Positions 54,432 through 63,008 of a stretch of 64,000 nt of DNA are shown here, one piece after another (the first letter of the stretch is position 1; each line of letters opens with the position of its first letter). Both the position numbers and the translations under genes were made by a program. This stretch comes from Marinobacter azerbaijanicus (GTDB lineage Bacteria; Pseudomonadota; Gammaproteobacteria; Pseudomonadales; Oleiphilaceae). A model generated the notes under the pieces. It saw nothing but the letters and a program-made list of their open reading frames with translations. It was not told the DNA's origin and searched no databases. The stretch spans positions 1 through 64,000 of the forward strand of contig NZ_JASSVS010000001.1 of the NCBI RefSeq assembly GCF_030250645.1, written 5' to 3'.

Positions 54432-55235
54432 ATGACAACCGTACCCAAGCTCACTGACGCACTGCTAACCCTGGAAAACCGCGTAGCTACCCTCACCCTG
54501 AACCGCCACGATCTACGTAATGCACTGACCGGCTCAAGCCTGATCGAAGACATCGTGACCACCGCGGAGTGGGTAAACCAGTGTGACGAAGTATCGGTAC
54601 TGGTGATTACCGGCGCCGGTTCCGCCTTCAGTGCCGGCGGCAACATCCGCGACATGGCCAACCGCAGCGGCGATTTCGCCGGCGATGTGGCCGAGTGCGC
54701 AGACCGCTACCGCAAAGGTATCCAGCGCATCCCCCTGGCCCTGCAGGGCGTGGAAGTACCGATCATCGCCGCTGTAAACGGTCCCGCCATTGGCGCTGGT
54801 TTCGACCTGGCCAACATGGCCGACATCCGCGTCGCCTCGGAAAACGCAAGATTCGGCGAAACCTTCCTAAACCTCGGCATCATTCCCGGCGACGGTGGTG
54901 CCTGGTTCATGCAGCGCCTGATTGGCTACCAGCGAGCCTTCGAACTGACGCTCACAGGCCGGATCATTGATGCAACAGAAGCCAAAGAGCTTGGCATTGT
55001 CCTGGAAGTGGTGCCGGCTGAGGAATTGCTCAATGCGGTAAATACCATGGCAAGTCGCATTGCCAGCCAACCACCGAAAGCTACACGGCTAACCAAGCGC
55101 CTGATGAAAATGGCGCCGCGAATGGACCTGAAAGATTTTCTGGATGTGTGCGCAAATTTTCAGGGCATGTGCCACAACGAGCCGGAGCACCTGGAGGCGG
55201 TGAATCGTATGTTGGAGGCTATGGCCAGGAAGTGA
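54432..55235 (+). CDS. Enoyl-CoA hydratase/isomerase family protein
   Basis: 267 residues. Crotonase blocks are FSAGGNIRDMA, NGPAIGAGFDLANMADIRVASENARFGETFLNLGIIPGDGGAW and the C-terminal helices. The classical first Glu is Asp (GAGFDL) and the second is displaced, so the exact reaction (hydratase, isomerase or other acyl-CoA chemistry) is open. The start has GGAACTGCTGCC upstream, with no strong Shine-Dalgarno. A role in beta-oxidation-like chain handling fits the patatin two genes upstream but is inference. Confidence 0.85.
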   Translation: MTTVPKLTDALLTLENRVATLTLNRHDLRNALTGSSLIEDIVTTAEWVNQCDEVSVLVITGAGSAFSAGGNIRDMANRSGDFAGDVAECADRYRKGIQRIPLALQGVEVPIIAAVNGPAIGAGFDLANMADIRVASENARFGETFLNLGIIPGDGGAWFMQRLIGYQRAFELTLTGRIIDATEAKELGIVLEVVPAEELLNAVNTMASRIASQPPKATRLTKRLMKMAPRMDLKDFLDVCANFQGMCHNEPEHLEAVNRMLEAMARK

Positions 55236-55251
55236 ACGTGTGTGGATCCGA

Positions 55252-56124
55252 TCACCTTGTGCCCGCGAAATGGAAAGCGATTTCGCCATTGCTTGCGGCA
55301 AACTCGATTTTCCCCTCACCTTCAAGATCTGGTGAAGTGAAAGTGCCGACGCCAAGGTAATCCCCATCTCTTTCTTCGCCTGTCGATTTCGCCAGATCAC
55401 TGCAACCGGACGATTCGTAGGAGAGTTCATAGACATTGATTTCAGCAACCGGAATCGTGATCTGGCCCTTGATAATGCACCCTCTGTCTACTCCGTTTAT
55501 CCCGCCGTCGACATCTACGGTAATTTGAGGGTCTGACCCGTTAGCTTCGTATATGCCTGCAATCTGATTAAAACTCAGACTCTGATCACTCACTCCGGCA
55601 TCCCGATTAATCTCGGTATTATCTACAATGCCTCCGGTATAAAGAATCGCAGACTCATTTGAAACGACGCTGCCCGCGATACTCCCCGTAAAACGATACC
55701 ATTTCTCAAAGAGGTCGTATTCAATCGCGGCCCCCTCAATTTCGGGGCCGTCAAGAGTCAGAGTGCCCAAAACAATGCTGGCATCCCGCGAAGGATCCGA
55801 ATCGGTATCCAGGATAAACGTGAAATTGCCGGTCGCGCTTAATAACATGAAACCATCGACAGATGGCGTGTCATCTGTGTAATTCACCCGACCCAAAAAA
55901 GCACCGGCTTTGAGTGTCGCATCCTCTCCTACGAAGAACTCCTTCACTCCTTCTCCCACAAAGTCGTCACTTCCACTTGAAGTATCCTCAGGCGTTTCGT
56001 CAACGGAACTACCAGTATTTACAACGGTAGTACCACTAGAGCCCCCACCACCGCAGGCGGCCAGTGCAAGTGTGGCGAAGAGTAGGGGAAATCTTGATAA
56101 CGTGTTTCGGGGCAGTTTGAACAT
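55252..56124 (-). CDS. Lipoprotein of unknown function
   Basis: 290 residues with a lipoprotein signal ending in the lipobox ALAAC, then a Gly/Ser/Thr/Glu linker (GGGGSSGTTVVNTGSS) and a beta-rich domain (GAFLGRVNYTDDTPSVDGFML, GNFTFILDTDSDPSRDASIVLG, EGKIEFAASNGEIAFHFAG). Four or more strands with alternating pattern suggest a beta-sandwich exposed at the cell surface or periplasm. No family is recognised. By eye the DNA is AT-richer than its neighbours, and it lies beside a tRNA gene, both mild signs of acquisition. It is convergent with the second crotonase gene. Confidence 0.7.
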   Translation of the reverse strand: MFKLPRNTLSRFPLLFATLALAACGGGGSSGTTVVNTGSSVDETPEDTSSGSDDFVGEGVKEFFVGEDATLKAGAFLGRVNYTDDTPSVDGFMLLSATGNFTFILDTDSDPSRDASIVLGTLTLDGPEIEGAAIEYDLFEKWYRFTGSIAGSVVSNESAILYTGGIVDNTEINRDAGVSDQSLSFNQIAGIYEANGSDPQITVDVDGGINGVDRGCIIKGQITIPVAEINVYELSYESSGCSDLAKSTGEERDGDYLGVGTFTSPDLEGEGKIEFAASNGEIAFHFAGTR

Positions 56125-56296
56125 CCTGTTTCCTTATTATTAGATTTGGCTTATATCCACGGGTAATCAGAGTCTGGCCTGGGCGGTCTGCAAGTTCTGT
56201 ACGGTATCTAACATAGTAGGAAGCTGATGGCAGAGATCCGGGCAGGCAGATGGTTCGGGGGGAGGGGCCGGACCGGGAGAATAGTGTCGTAAGATA

Positions 56297-56383
56297 TGGT
56301 GCCCGGAGCCGGAATCGAACCGGCACGACCTAACGGTCGAGAGATTTTAAGTCTCTTGTGTCTACCTATTCCACCATCCGGGC
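56297..56383 (-). tRNA. tRNA-Leu (anticodon UAA)
   Basis: The minus strand folds into a full cloverleaf. The acceptor stem is GCCCGGA with TCCGGGC, the anticodon stem-loop is AGAGA-CTTAAAA-TCTCT with anticodon TAA, the long variable arm CGACCGTTAGGTCG is typical of class II tRNAs, and the T-arm is GCCGG-TTCGATT-CCGGC. The CCA end is encoded (56297-56299). All stems are intact. Confidence 0.97.
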
Positions 56384-56469
56384 ATTCGGAGGGAGATTTG
56401 AGGTGCAGGATTGTATAAGGCCGCGTTCGGTAACGCAATTCAGAATCTGCCTCTCCTTCAATCGTAAAT

Positions 56470-57099
56470 TCAGGCCTGCGCGGGTTTCACTGCCCTGCCC
56501 TTGTAGATATAACCGGCAATCTTCGGTGCTTTGGGCACGTAAAGGTTCTCCAGTTCCACAATCTCGAAGCCGGCATGCCGGATCAGGTCGGCGATATGGC
56601 GGTTCAGGTGGCAGCCGCCGGCAATTTTCTTCCAGCCGGGTGTGATCCGGTGTTGCCACTTGCGGGTGCTGTCGTCGGGGGATTCGCCGTGCTCCAGGAA
56701 CAGGAGCTCGCCACCTGGTTTAAGCACTCGCCACATCTGCTGCAGTGCAGCGTGCCAGTCCGGGATGGTGCACAGGGTGAAGGTAAGCAGAACGGTGTCC
56801 ACGGAGTGATCGTCCAGAGGTATTTTCTCTCCCGGGAGGTCCAGCCACTCCACCCTGATGGGCGATCGGCTTAGGTTGCGTTGTGCTTTGCGCCGCATGC
56901 CCTCTGAGGGCTCAAGGCCATAGACCATGTCAACGTTGTCCGGGTTGTAAAACTCCATGTTGATGGCGGAGCCCATGCCAACTTCAAGCACCCGGCCCCT
57001 GGCCTGGGGCACTACCTGGCCGCGAAGTTTCATCACCTGGCCCATTGAGCAGGCACGGTCTATGATGTGGGGCAGTATCCGATTCTCGTAAAAGCTCAT
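56470..57099 (-). CDS. Class I SAM-dependent methyltransferase
   Basis: 209 residues from the ATG at 57099, which has AAGG five bases upstream; an ATG four codons earlier (57111) is possible. Motif I is GRVLEVGMGSAINMEFY, motif II is in YGLEPSEGM, and SVDTVLLTFTLCTIPDW with LKPGGELLFLEHGES are motifs III-IV of the UbiE/COQ5-like family. The C-terminal GWKKIAGGCHLNRHIADLIRHAGF resembles phosphatidylethanolamine or menaquinone-type methyltransferases and their relatives. The acceptor is unknown. It is divergent from cydA. Confidence 0.88.
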   Translation of the reverse strand: MSFYENRILPHIIDRACSMGQVMKLRGQVVPQARGRVLEVGMGSAINMEFYNPDNVDMVYGLEPSEGMRRKAQRNLSRSPIRVEWLDLPGEKIPLDDHSVDTVLLTFTLCTIPDWHAALQQMWRVLKPGGELLFLEHGESPDDSTRKWQHRITPGWKKIAGGCHLNRHIADLIRHAGFEIVELENLYVPKAPKIAGYIYKGRAVKPAQA

Positions 57100-57113
57100 T
57101 GGCCTTACCATAA

Positions 57114-57127
57114 TTGTTTTATATCAA
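57114..57127. promoter_or_regulatory. FNR/ANR-like box upstream of the cyd operon
   Basis: TTGTTTTATATCAA matches the FNR/ANR consensus TTGAT-N4-ATCAA in nine of ten specified bases (TTGTT for TTGAT in the left half). It lies about 160 bases upstream of cydA and close to the start of the divergent methyltransferase gene, so it could serve either. Oxygen control of cytochrome bd would fit. Confidence 0.42.
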
Positions 57128-57173
57128 GGGGTGCGACAATCTGCCCTATCGGCTTTGTCGGGATTTTTAGTAG

Positions 57174-57210
57174 CATGACAATTATCTGCCGGTAATAACA
57201 ACATGACAAT
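57174..57210. repeat. Short direct repeat upstream of cydA
   Basis: CATGACAAT occurs at 57174-57182 and again at 57202-57210, 28 bases apart (start to start), and GACAAT occurs a third time at 57135-57140. The spacing of the two long copies is close to three helical turns, which suits a regulator binding one face of the DNA. Confidence 0.4.
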
Positions 57211-57283
57211 ATGAGCTGAGGCAGCGACTGGACGGGTTCGCTGGGCCCGTTTGTTATGATGCAGACGTTACCGGGGGGTTCCA

Positions 57284-58714
57284 ATGGAACTAGATCCGCT
57301 TATCCTATCGCGAATCCAGTTCGCGTTCGTGGTGTCATTTCACGCCATTTTTCCGGTGTTTACCATCGGCCTTGCCTCTTTCATCGCTGTGCTCGAGGCC
57401 CTGGCCTTCAAAACGCAGAACCCCGCATGGGTAAAACTCTCTGCCTTCTGGACCAAGGTGTTCGCCGTGGTATTTGGAATGGGGGTGGTATCGGGCATTG
57501 TCATGTCGTTCCAGTTTGGTACCAACTGGAGCAACTTTGCCCAGGCATCCGCCAATTTTCTGGGGCCCATGCTGAGTTACGAGGTGGTCACGGCCTTCTT
57601 CCTGGAGGCGGCATTCCTGGGTGTCTTGTTATTCGGGCGCGATAAGGTGCCTGCTGGAGTGCACCTGTTTGCAGCTATCATGGTGGCAACCGGTACTTTT
57701 ATTTCCTCTTTCTGGATACTGTCCGCTAACAGCTGGATGCATACCCCTGCCGGTATCGATTTCCGTGATGGTGTGTTCTACGTAACTTCCTGGAGTGAGG
57801 CGATATTCAACCCCTCTTTCCCCTATCGCTTTACCCATATGGTTCTGGCGTCATTCCTGACCGGATCATTTGTGGTCGCCGGTGTCAGTGCCTGGTACCT
57901 GCTTTGCAAACGTGAAGTTGAAGCCAACCGCCGCGCCCTGTCCATGAGCCTGTGGCTGATTCTGATTGTTGCTCCGACACAGGCGGTTGTAGGCGACTTC
58001 CATGGTCTGAATACGCTGGAGCACCAGCCCATGAAGGTGGCTGCCATGGAGGGCAACTGGAACACCTCCCGCAATGTGCCGCTGCTTTTGTTTGCTATTC
58101 CGGATCAGGCGAGCCAGACCAACCATTTCGAGGTGGGTATCCCCAGCCTTGCAAGCTTCATTCTTACCCACGAATGGGATGGTGAAGTACCCGGGCTGAA
58201 TGAAGTTGCGGTGGAGGAGCAGCCACCGGTCGCTGTCGTCTTCTGGTCCTTCAGGGTGATGGTAGGTCTGGGCCTGTTGATGATCCTGTTCGCAGTGGCG
58301 GGGCTTGTGCTCCGGGCCGGCGGCCGCTACTGGCAGACACCCTGGTTCCTGCAAGGCCTGAGGTTCATGAGCCTGACACCGTTTGTTGCGGTGCTGGCAG
58401 GCTGGTTTGTCACGGAAATCGGCCGCGCCCCCTGGCTGGTGCAGGGGCTTATGAGCCATAGCGAAGCAGTCACTCCCTCCCTGACCGGAGGTATGGCTCT
58501 GTTTTCACTGATCGGCTACATCGTTGTGTATGCCCTGGTGTTCAGTGCCGGCGTCTATTATCTGATGCGGGTTCTGTATGTAGGAATGGAAAACGAGGAG
58601 ATTGACAGGGAGTACGAGGCAGACCGGCCAAAACGCCCCTTCTCTGCCGCCCACGTGCCATTCGATATTGATGACAACAGCACTCACAAGCCACTGAATC
58701 AGGGAGGTCACTGA
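57284..58714 (+). CDS. cydA: Cytochrome bd ubiquinol oxidase subunit I (short Q-loop type)
   Basis: 476 residues with nine membrane helices. Haem-ligand positions are recognisable: His20 in VSFHAIFP, His185 in RFTHMVLAS with Met326 in FRVMVG, and Glu100 and Glu108 in the SYEVVTAFFLEAAFLG block. The quinol-site residues Lys251 and Glu256 are in HQPMKVAAMEGNW. The Q-loop is the short type seen in cyanide-insensitive CioA-like oxidases. The conserved GRQPW motif reads GRAPW (380-384). With CydB it reduces O2 to water from quinol at the inner membrane. Confidence 0.96.
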   Translation: MELDPLILSRIQFAFVVSFHAIFPVFTIGLASFIAVLEALAFKTQNPAWVKLSAFWTKVFAVVFGMGVVSGIVMSFQFGTNWSNFAQASANFLGPMLSYEVVTAFFLEAAFLGVLLFGRDKVPAGVHLFAAIMVATGTFISSFWILSANSWMHTPAGIDFRDGVFYVTSWSEAIFNPSFPYRFTHMVLASFLTGSFVVAGVSAWYLLCKREVEANRRALSMSLWLILIVAPTQAVVGDFHGLNTLEHQPMKVAAMEGNWNTSRNVPLLLFAIPDQASQTNHFEVGIPSLASFILTHEWDGEVPGLNEVAVEEQPPVAVVFWSFRVMVGLGLLMILFAVAGLVLRAGGRYWQTPWFLQGLRFMSLTPFVAVLAGWFVTEIGRAPWLVQGLMSHSEAVTPSLTGGMALFSLIGYIVVYALVFSAGVYYLMRVLYVGMENEEIDREYEADRPKRPFSAAHVPFDIDDNSTHKPLNQGGH

Positions 58715-58716
58715 TT

Positions 58717-59718
58717 ATGGAACTGTTGGATCTGGTCCTGATCTGGGCATTTATTATTGGCTTTGGCGTCATCATGTATGTAGTGATGGATGGCTTTGAC
58801 CTGGGCATGGGCATACTCTTTCCGTTCGCGCCAACCGAAGAAGACAGGGACACCATGATGAATTCCGTGGCACCGGTCTGGGACGGTAACGAGACCTGGC
58901 TTGTGCTGGGCGGAGCCGGCCTACTGGCTGCGTTTCCTCTGGTCTATTCCACCATTCTGCCGGCGTTGTATATTGGTGTATTCCTGTTGCTGGCAGGCCT
59001 CATATTCCGGGGCGTAGCGTTCGAGTTCCGCTTCAAGGCCAGGTCTTCGCGCTATCTCTGGAACTGGGCCTTTGCCGGTGGCTCCACGGTGGCTGCCTTC
59101 GCACAGGGTGCAGTGGTGGGTTCCTATATTGAGGGTTACGAAATTACCGACGGGGTCTATACCGGCGGAGCGCTGGATTGGCTGACGCCATTCACCGTAT
59201 TGACCGGTTTCGGTCTGCTTGCGGGCTATGCCCTGCTGGGTTCTACCTGGCTGATCATGAAGACCGAGGGGCGGCTGCAGGAATGGGCCTACCGAATCAC
59301 CATCCCCCTGTTGCTTGCCGTATTGGCAGTGTTTGCCATTATCAGCGTCTGGACACCGTTCGTGGATGAGATGGTGAAAGATCGCTGGTTCTCCACCATC
59401 ACCGTTATCTGGGTATTGCCGGCCCTTGCCCTGCTGTGTGCTTTCCAGGTGTACCGGTCAGTGCGGAACCGCTTTGAGGGCATGCCCTTCGTGGCCACGC
59501 TGGGGTTGTTCATATTTACCTACCTCGGGCTGATCGTCAGTCGCTGGCCCTATGTGGTGCCGCCGGATATTACCATCTGGGACGCCGCATCGGCCCCGGA
59601 ATCACAGTTGTTCCTGTTAATCGGGCTGGTGTTTGTCATTCCCGTGGTGCTTGCCTATACCGCCTGGACCTACTGGGTCTTCCGGGGCAAGGTTCGTGCC
59701 GGCGAGGGTTACCACTAA
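58717..59718 (+). CDS. cydB: Cytochrome bd ubiquinol oxidase subunit II
   Basis: 333 residues with about eight membrane helices. The conserved block WAFIIGFGVIMYVVMDGFDLGMG is present, and VAPVWDGNETWLVLGGAGLLAAFP is the most conserved stretch of CydB. It is the partner of CydA and is encoded two bases after its stop. No small CydX-like gene follows, because cydD begins at the base after the cydB stop. Confidence 0.96.
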   Translation: MELLDLVLIWAFIIGFGVIMYVVMDGFDLGMGILFPFAPTEEDRDTMMNSVAPVWDGNETWLVLGGAGLLAAFPLVYSTILPALYIGVFLLLAGLIFRGVAFEFRFKARSSRYLWNWAFAGGSTVAAFAQGAVVGSYIEGYEITDGVYTGGALDWLTPFTVLTGFGLLAGYALLGSTWLIMKTEGRLQEWAYRITIPLLLAVLAVFAIISVWTPFVDEMVKDRWFSTITVIWVLPALALLCAFQVYRSVRNRFEGMPFVATLGLFIFTYLGLIVSRWPYVVPPDITIWDAASAPESQLFLLIGLVFVIPVVLAYTAWTYWVFRGKVRAGEGYH

Positions 59719-61389
59719 GTGGCAGACCAGGCGACTGCCCGTCAATGGTTAGGCGGGCTTGCAGCCCACGGCCGTCCGTTGATACTGGCGACAGTCTCTG
59801 CGGGTGTTGTGGTGGGGGTTGCGACCGTTGCACAGATGGCTTTCCTGGCGGGCATTGTCCACCGGGGAATCGTTGGGCAGGTGCCGGTTGAACAGCTTTC
59901 ACTGCTGTTCACCGGCGCGGTTGCAGCCATATTCATCAGAGGTGTAGCTCAGGGGTTCCAGGCCCGGTTTGCCGCCCGTTGCAGCCGCAAGGTTCGCAGT
60001 GAAGTGCGTCACCAGCTAAACCGCTGCTGGCGGGCAACGGGGCCGGTCGCCATGGGCCAGGTATCCGCAGGTATACTTGCCCGCGAGTGGGTTGATCATA
60101 CCGATGCCCTGCATGGATATTTCGCCCGCTTCCTGCCTCAGATGATTCTGGCCGTGATCGTGCCGCTGCTGATTCTGGCTGTGGTGTTCTCGCTGGACTG
60201 GCTGGCCGGTATATTCCTGTTACTTTCCGCCCCTCTGATCCCCCTGTTCATGGCTCTGGTGGGTATGGGGGCGGAAAAGCTCAACCAGCAGCATTTTCAG
60301 ACCATTGGCCGGCTTTCGGGTCAGTTCCTGGACAAGGTCCGGGGCCTGACAACCCTGCAGCTGTTCGGCCAGACCGGGCCCGCCGCCGACACCCTGCGCA
60401 AACGCTCGGATGACTATCGCCGGGTGACCATGAAAACCCTCAGGATTGCCTTTCTGTCTTCGGCCGTACTGGAGTTCTTTTCGTCGGTGGCAATCGCCGT
60501 GGTGGCGATCTACATCGGTTTTGGCCTGTTGGGCTATATCTCCTACGGGCCTTCCGATGATCTCACACTGTTCTCGGGTTTGCTGGTGCTGTTGCTGGCT
60601 CCGGAGTTTTTCCAGCCCCTGCGCCTGCTGTCCCAGCACTATCATGACCGGGCGGCCGCCATGGGCGCTGGTGCTGAGATTGTGGAGCGGCTTCACGGCA
60701 ATAATGGGGCGAAGCGCCCGCGCCCTGGGACACACCAGCGGCAATCCCCGGATGGCATTGTCGTGCGGGACCTGACCCTCGCCTACGATGCCGGGAGGCC
60801 GGTACTGGACCGGGTCTCGCTGGATATCCGAAAGGGCGATGTCATTGCCCTCACCGGCCCATCCGGCGGCGGCAAGTCGTCTTTGCTTTACCTGTTGGCA
60901 GGCTTCATGCGGCCGGATCAGGGCACCATCTCGGTACTTGGCGCAGCGCCCGGTGAGCACTGCTTCGGCTGGCTGGGGCAATCGCCATTTCTGGTGCACG
61001 GCACCTGGGCCGATAACCTTCGCCTGACCACCCCGGATGCAACCGATGTCGCCATTGAGACGGCATTGCATCAGGTCGGCCTCAGGGGCCTGGTCAATAG
61101 CCGGGCACAGGGTATTTATAGCGGGATTACAGAGGATGGTCAGGGCCTGTCCGGCGGCCAGGCCCGCAGACTGAGCCTGGCCAGGGTGTTTGTCGCCAAC
61201 TATGACCTCATCCTGCTGGACGAGCCCACAGCCGGGCTGGACAGCGACAGTGAGATTTTCATTCTCGAAGCGCTCCATAAGCTTGCCCTGGCGGGTAAGA
61301 CACTGATTTTTGCCACCCACCACCAGGCACTACTTACCCTGGCAAACCGCACCCTTCTGGTCACCGGGGGACGTGTTCATGATGCGTGA
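59719..61389 (+). CDS. cydD: Thiol reductant ABC exporter subunit CydD
   Basis: 556 residues starting at a GTG immediately after the cydB stop. Six membrane helices (1-300) precede an ATPase domain with Walker A ALTGPSGGGKSSLL, signature LSGGQARRLSLARV and Walker B LILLDEPTAGLDSDS. With CydC it forms the heterodimer that exports cysteine and glutathione to the periplasm, needed for cytochrome bd maturation. Its product order (D before C) and placement after cydAB match the usual arrangement. Its end overlaps the start of cydC. Confidence 0.95.
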   Translation: MADQATARQWLGGLAAHGRPLILATVSAGVVVGVATVAQMAFLAGIVHRGIVGQVPVEQLSLLFTGAVAAIFIRGVAQGFQARFAARCSRKVRSEVRHQLNRCWRATGPVAMGQVSAGILAREWVDHTDALHGYFARFLPQMILAVIVPLLILAVVFSLDWLAGIFLLLSAPLIPLFMALVGMGAEKLNQQHFQTIGRLSGQFLDKVRGLTTLQLFGQTGPAADTLRKRSDDYRRVTMKTLRIAFLSSAVLEFFSSVAIAVVAIYIGFGLLGYISYGPSDDLTLFSGLLVLLLAPEFFQPLRLLSQHYHDRAAAMGAGAEIVERLHGNNGAKRPRPGTHQRQSPDGIVVRDLTLAYDAGRPVLDRVSLDIRKGDVIALTGPSGGGKSSLLYLLAGFMRPDQGTISVLGAAPGEHCFGWLGQSPFLVHGTWADNLRLTTPDATDVAIETALHQVGLRGLVNSRAQGIYSGITEDGQGLSGGQARRLSLARVFVANYDLILLDEPTAGLDSDSEIFILEALHKLALAGKTLIFATHHQALLTLANRTLLVTGGRVHDA

Positions 61390-63001
61390 TCTGTGGCCCT
61401 GGCTTGCTCTCATATTCCGGCGCCCCGGACGTCTTGTTGTGGGTGGCCTGCTGATACTGGCCACCCTGCTCGCCGGCATGGGGTTGCTGGCGCTGTCAGG
61501 CTGGTTTATTACCGCTACCGCCCTCACCGGCCTTCTGTTGGCCGCCGGTATCCAGGCATCTCTGAACCTGTATGTGCCAGGCGGGGGAATACGTTTCTTT
61601 GCCGTCGCCCGCACGGTCGCGCGCTATGCAGAACGGGTTTACAACCACGACACCGTACTGCGCCTGCTGACGGATATCCGGGTGGCGCTTTTCCAACGGC
61701 TCTGTCTTACCGCGCGACATCGCAGAAACCTCCTGAGAGGCCCCCAATGGCTCTCCAGGCTGACTAACGATGTCGATGCCCTCGATACCCTTTATCTTCG
61801 CCTGATAGCGCCAACAGCCCTGGCAGCGCTGGTGACGGCCATGCTGGTGCTGGCTGCCTGGCTGGTTTACAGCCAGCATCTCGCCATAGGTCTTGCGATG
61901 ACACTCATACCGGCTTTTCTGGTAGCAACTGTGTTGGTTTACCTGCGCACCCGCCATCTGGTTTACCGGCAAACAGACGCTCGCGAACGCGTCCGCACGG
62001 ACGTTATTGAGCATATTGAAGGCTTTGCGGAACTGACCGCGGCAGGTCGCACTGGCAAACACGCCGCGCTCTGCCTGCGCCAGGCCGACCAGATTGCCCG
62101 CAACGATTCCCGGGCGGATACCCGCACCGGATGGAACCTGGGGTTGGCCCAGGTCATGGTTAACCTTTCTGTGGTGCTGGCCCTGTGGATGGGGCTTCAG
62201 TTATTCCAGCAGGGACAGATCAGTGGGCCTGTAGCCGTGTTACTGCCCGTAGCCCTGCTGGGGTTACTGGAAGTCTACTCGATGCTGCCTGACGCGTTTG
62301 CCAGGCTGGGCGGAACACTCGCCTCCGCAGCAAGGCTTAATCGGGATTGTTCGGTTGGTCAGCCTCTGGAACCGACCGCCCGGCAGCAACCGATTGAAGA
62401 CGCAAATGCACTGGAACTCCAGCAGATTACCATCCGGTTCGGAGTGCACACACCGGTCATCAGCCGTTTTGATCTCAAGGTTCACACCGGTGAATGGGTT
62501 GGCATTATTGGCAGCTCCGGCGCTGGCAAATCCTCTCTGGCTGATGTCATGGCCGGGCTTGAACAGCCCGCTTCCGGAAGCGTCCGCAGTCATCAGGCAC
62601 CGGCGTATCTCACGCAACAGACGGTGCTGTTTGAGGACACCCTGAAGGCGAACCTCCAGTTAGGCAAGCCGGGTGTCACTGATGCGGAGCTGTGGCGGGT
62701 TCTTGAACTGGTAGCTATGGCCGATCGTTTCACTCATGAACCGGCGCAACTGAATACCTGGCTGGGTTCAATGGGCAGTCAGCTATCCGGTGGTGAAGCC
62801 CGGCGTATCGCGCTTGCCCGGGTCCTCCTTAGCGAGTCCCCGATACTGATTCTGGATGAACCGTTTACCGGTGTGGACGCGAACACCCGAGACACGGTCG
62901 CAGCCGGGATGAAACGTTGGCTGGCAGGAAAAACCGTGATTGCACTGGGACACGCGCCGGAGGCCTTCCCGGCCCCCGACCGGACCATACGGCTCAACTG
63001 A
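61379..63001 (+). CDS. cydC: Thiol reductant ABC exporter subunit CydC
   Basis: 540 residues from the ATG at 61379 (an adjacent ATG at 61382 is equivalent), inside the end of cydD. Membrane helices include LVVGGLLILATLLAGMGLLALSG and PTALAALVTAMLVLAAWLV. The ATPase has Walker A IIGSSGAGKSSLAD, signature LSGGEARRIALARVLL and Walker B ILILDEPFTGVD. It partners CydD in thiol export. The operon cydABDC seems complete in the window. Confidence 0.95.
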   Translation: MMRDLWPWLALIFRRPGRLVVGGLLILATLLAGMGLLALSGWFITATALTGLLLAAGIQASLNLYVPGGGIRFFAVARTVARYAERVYNHDTVLRLLTDIRVALFQRLCLTARHRRNLLRGPQWLSRLTNDVDALDTLYLRLIAPTALAALVTAMLVLAAWLVYSQHLAIGLAMTLIPAFLVATVLVYLRTRHLVYRQTDARERVRTDVIEHIEGFAELTAAGRTGKHAALCLRQADQIARNDSRADTRTGWNLGLAQVMVNLSVVLALWMGLQLFQQGQISGPVAVLLPVALLGLLEVYSMLPDAFARLGGTLASAARLNRDCSVGQPLEPTARQQPIEDANALELQQITIRFGVHTPVISRFDLKVHTGEWVGIIGSSGAGKSSLADVMAGLEQPASGSVRSHQAPAYLTQQTVLFEDTLKANLQLGKPGVTDAELWRVLELVAMADRFTHEPAQLNTWLGSMGSQLSGGEARRIALARVLLSESPILILDEPFTGVDANTRDTVAAGMKRWLAGKTVIALGHAPEAFPAPDRTIRLN

Positions 63002-63008
63002 CCCTGAC

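Noticed and set aside
56220..56290. GC-rich stretch after tRNA-Leu considered as a terminator
   Set aside because: Some self-complementary bases (GGCCGGACCGG) exist, but there is no clean stem followed by T residues.
60220..61323. 367-codon minus-strand frame opposite cydD
   Set aside because: Antisense to an ABC ATPase with all motifs intact.
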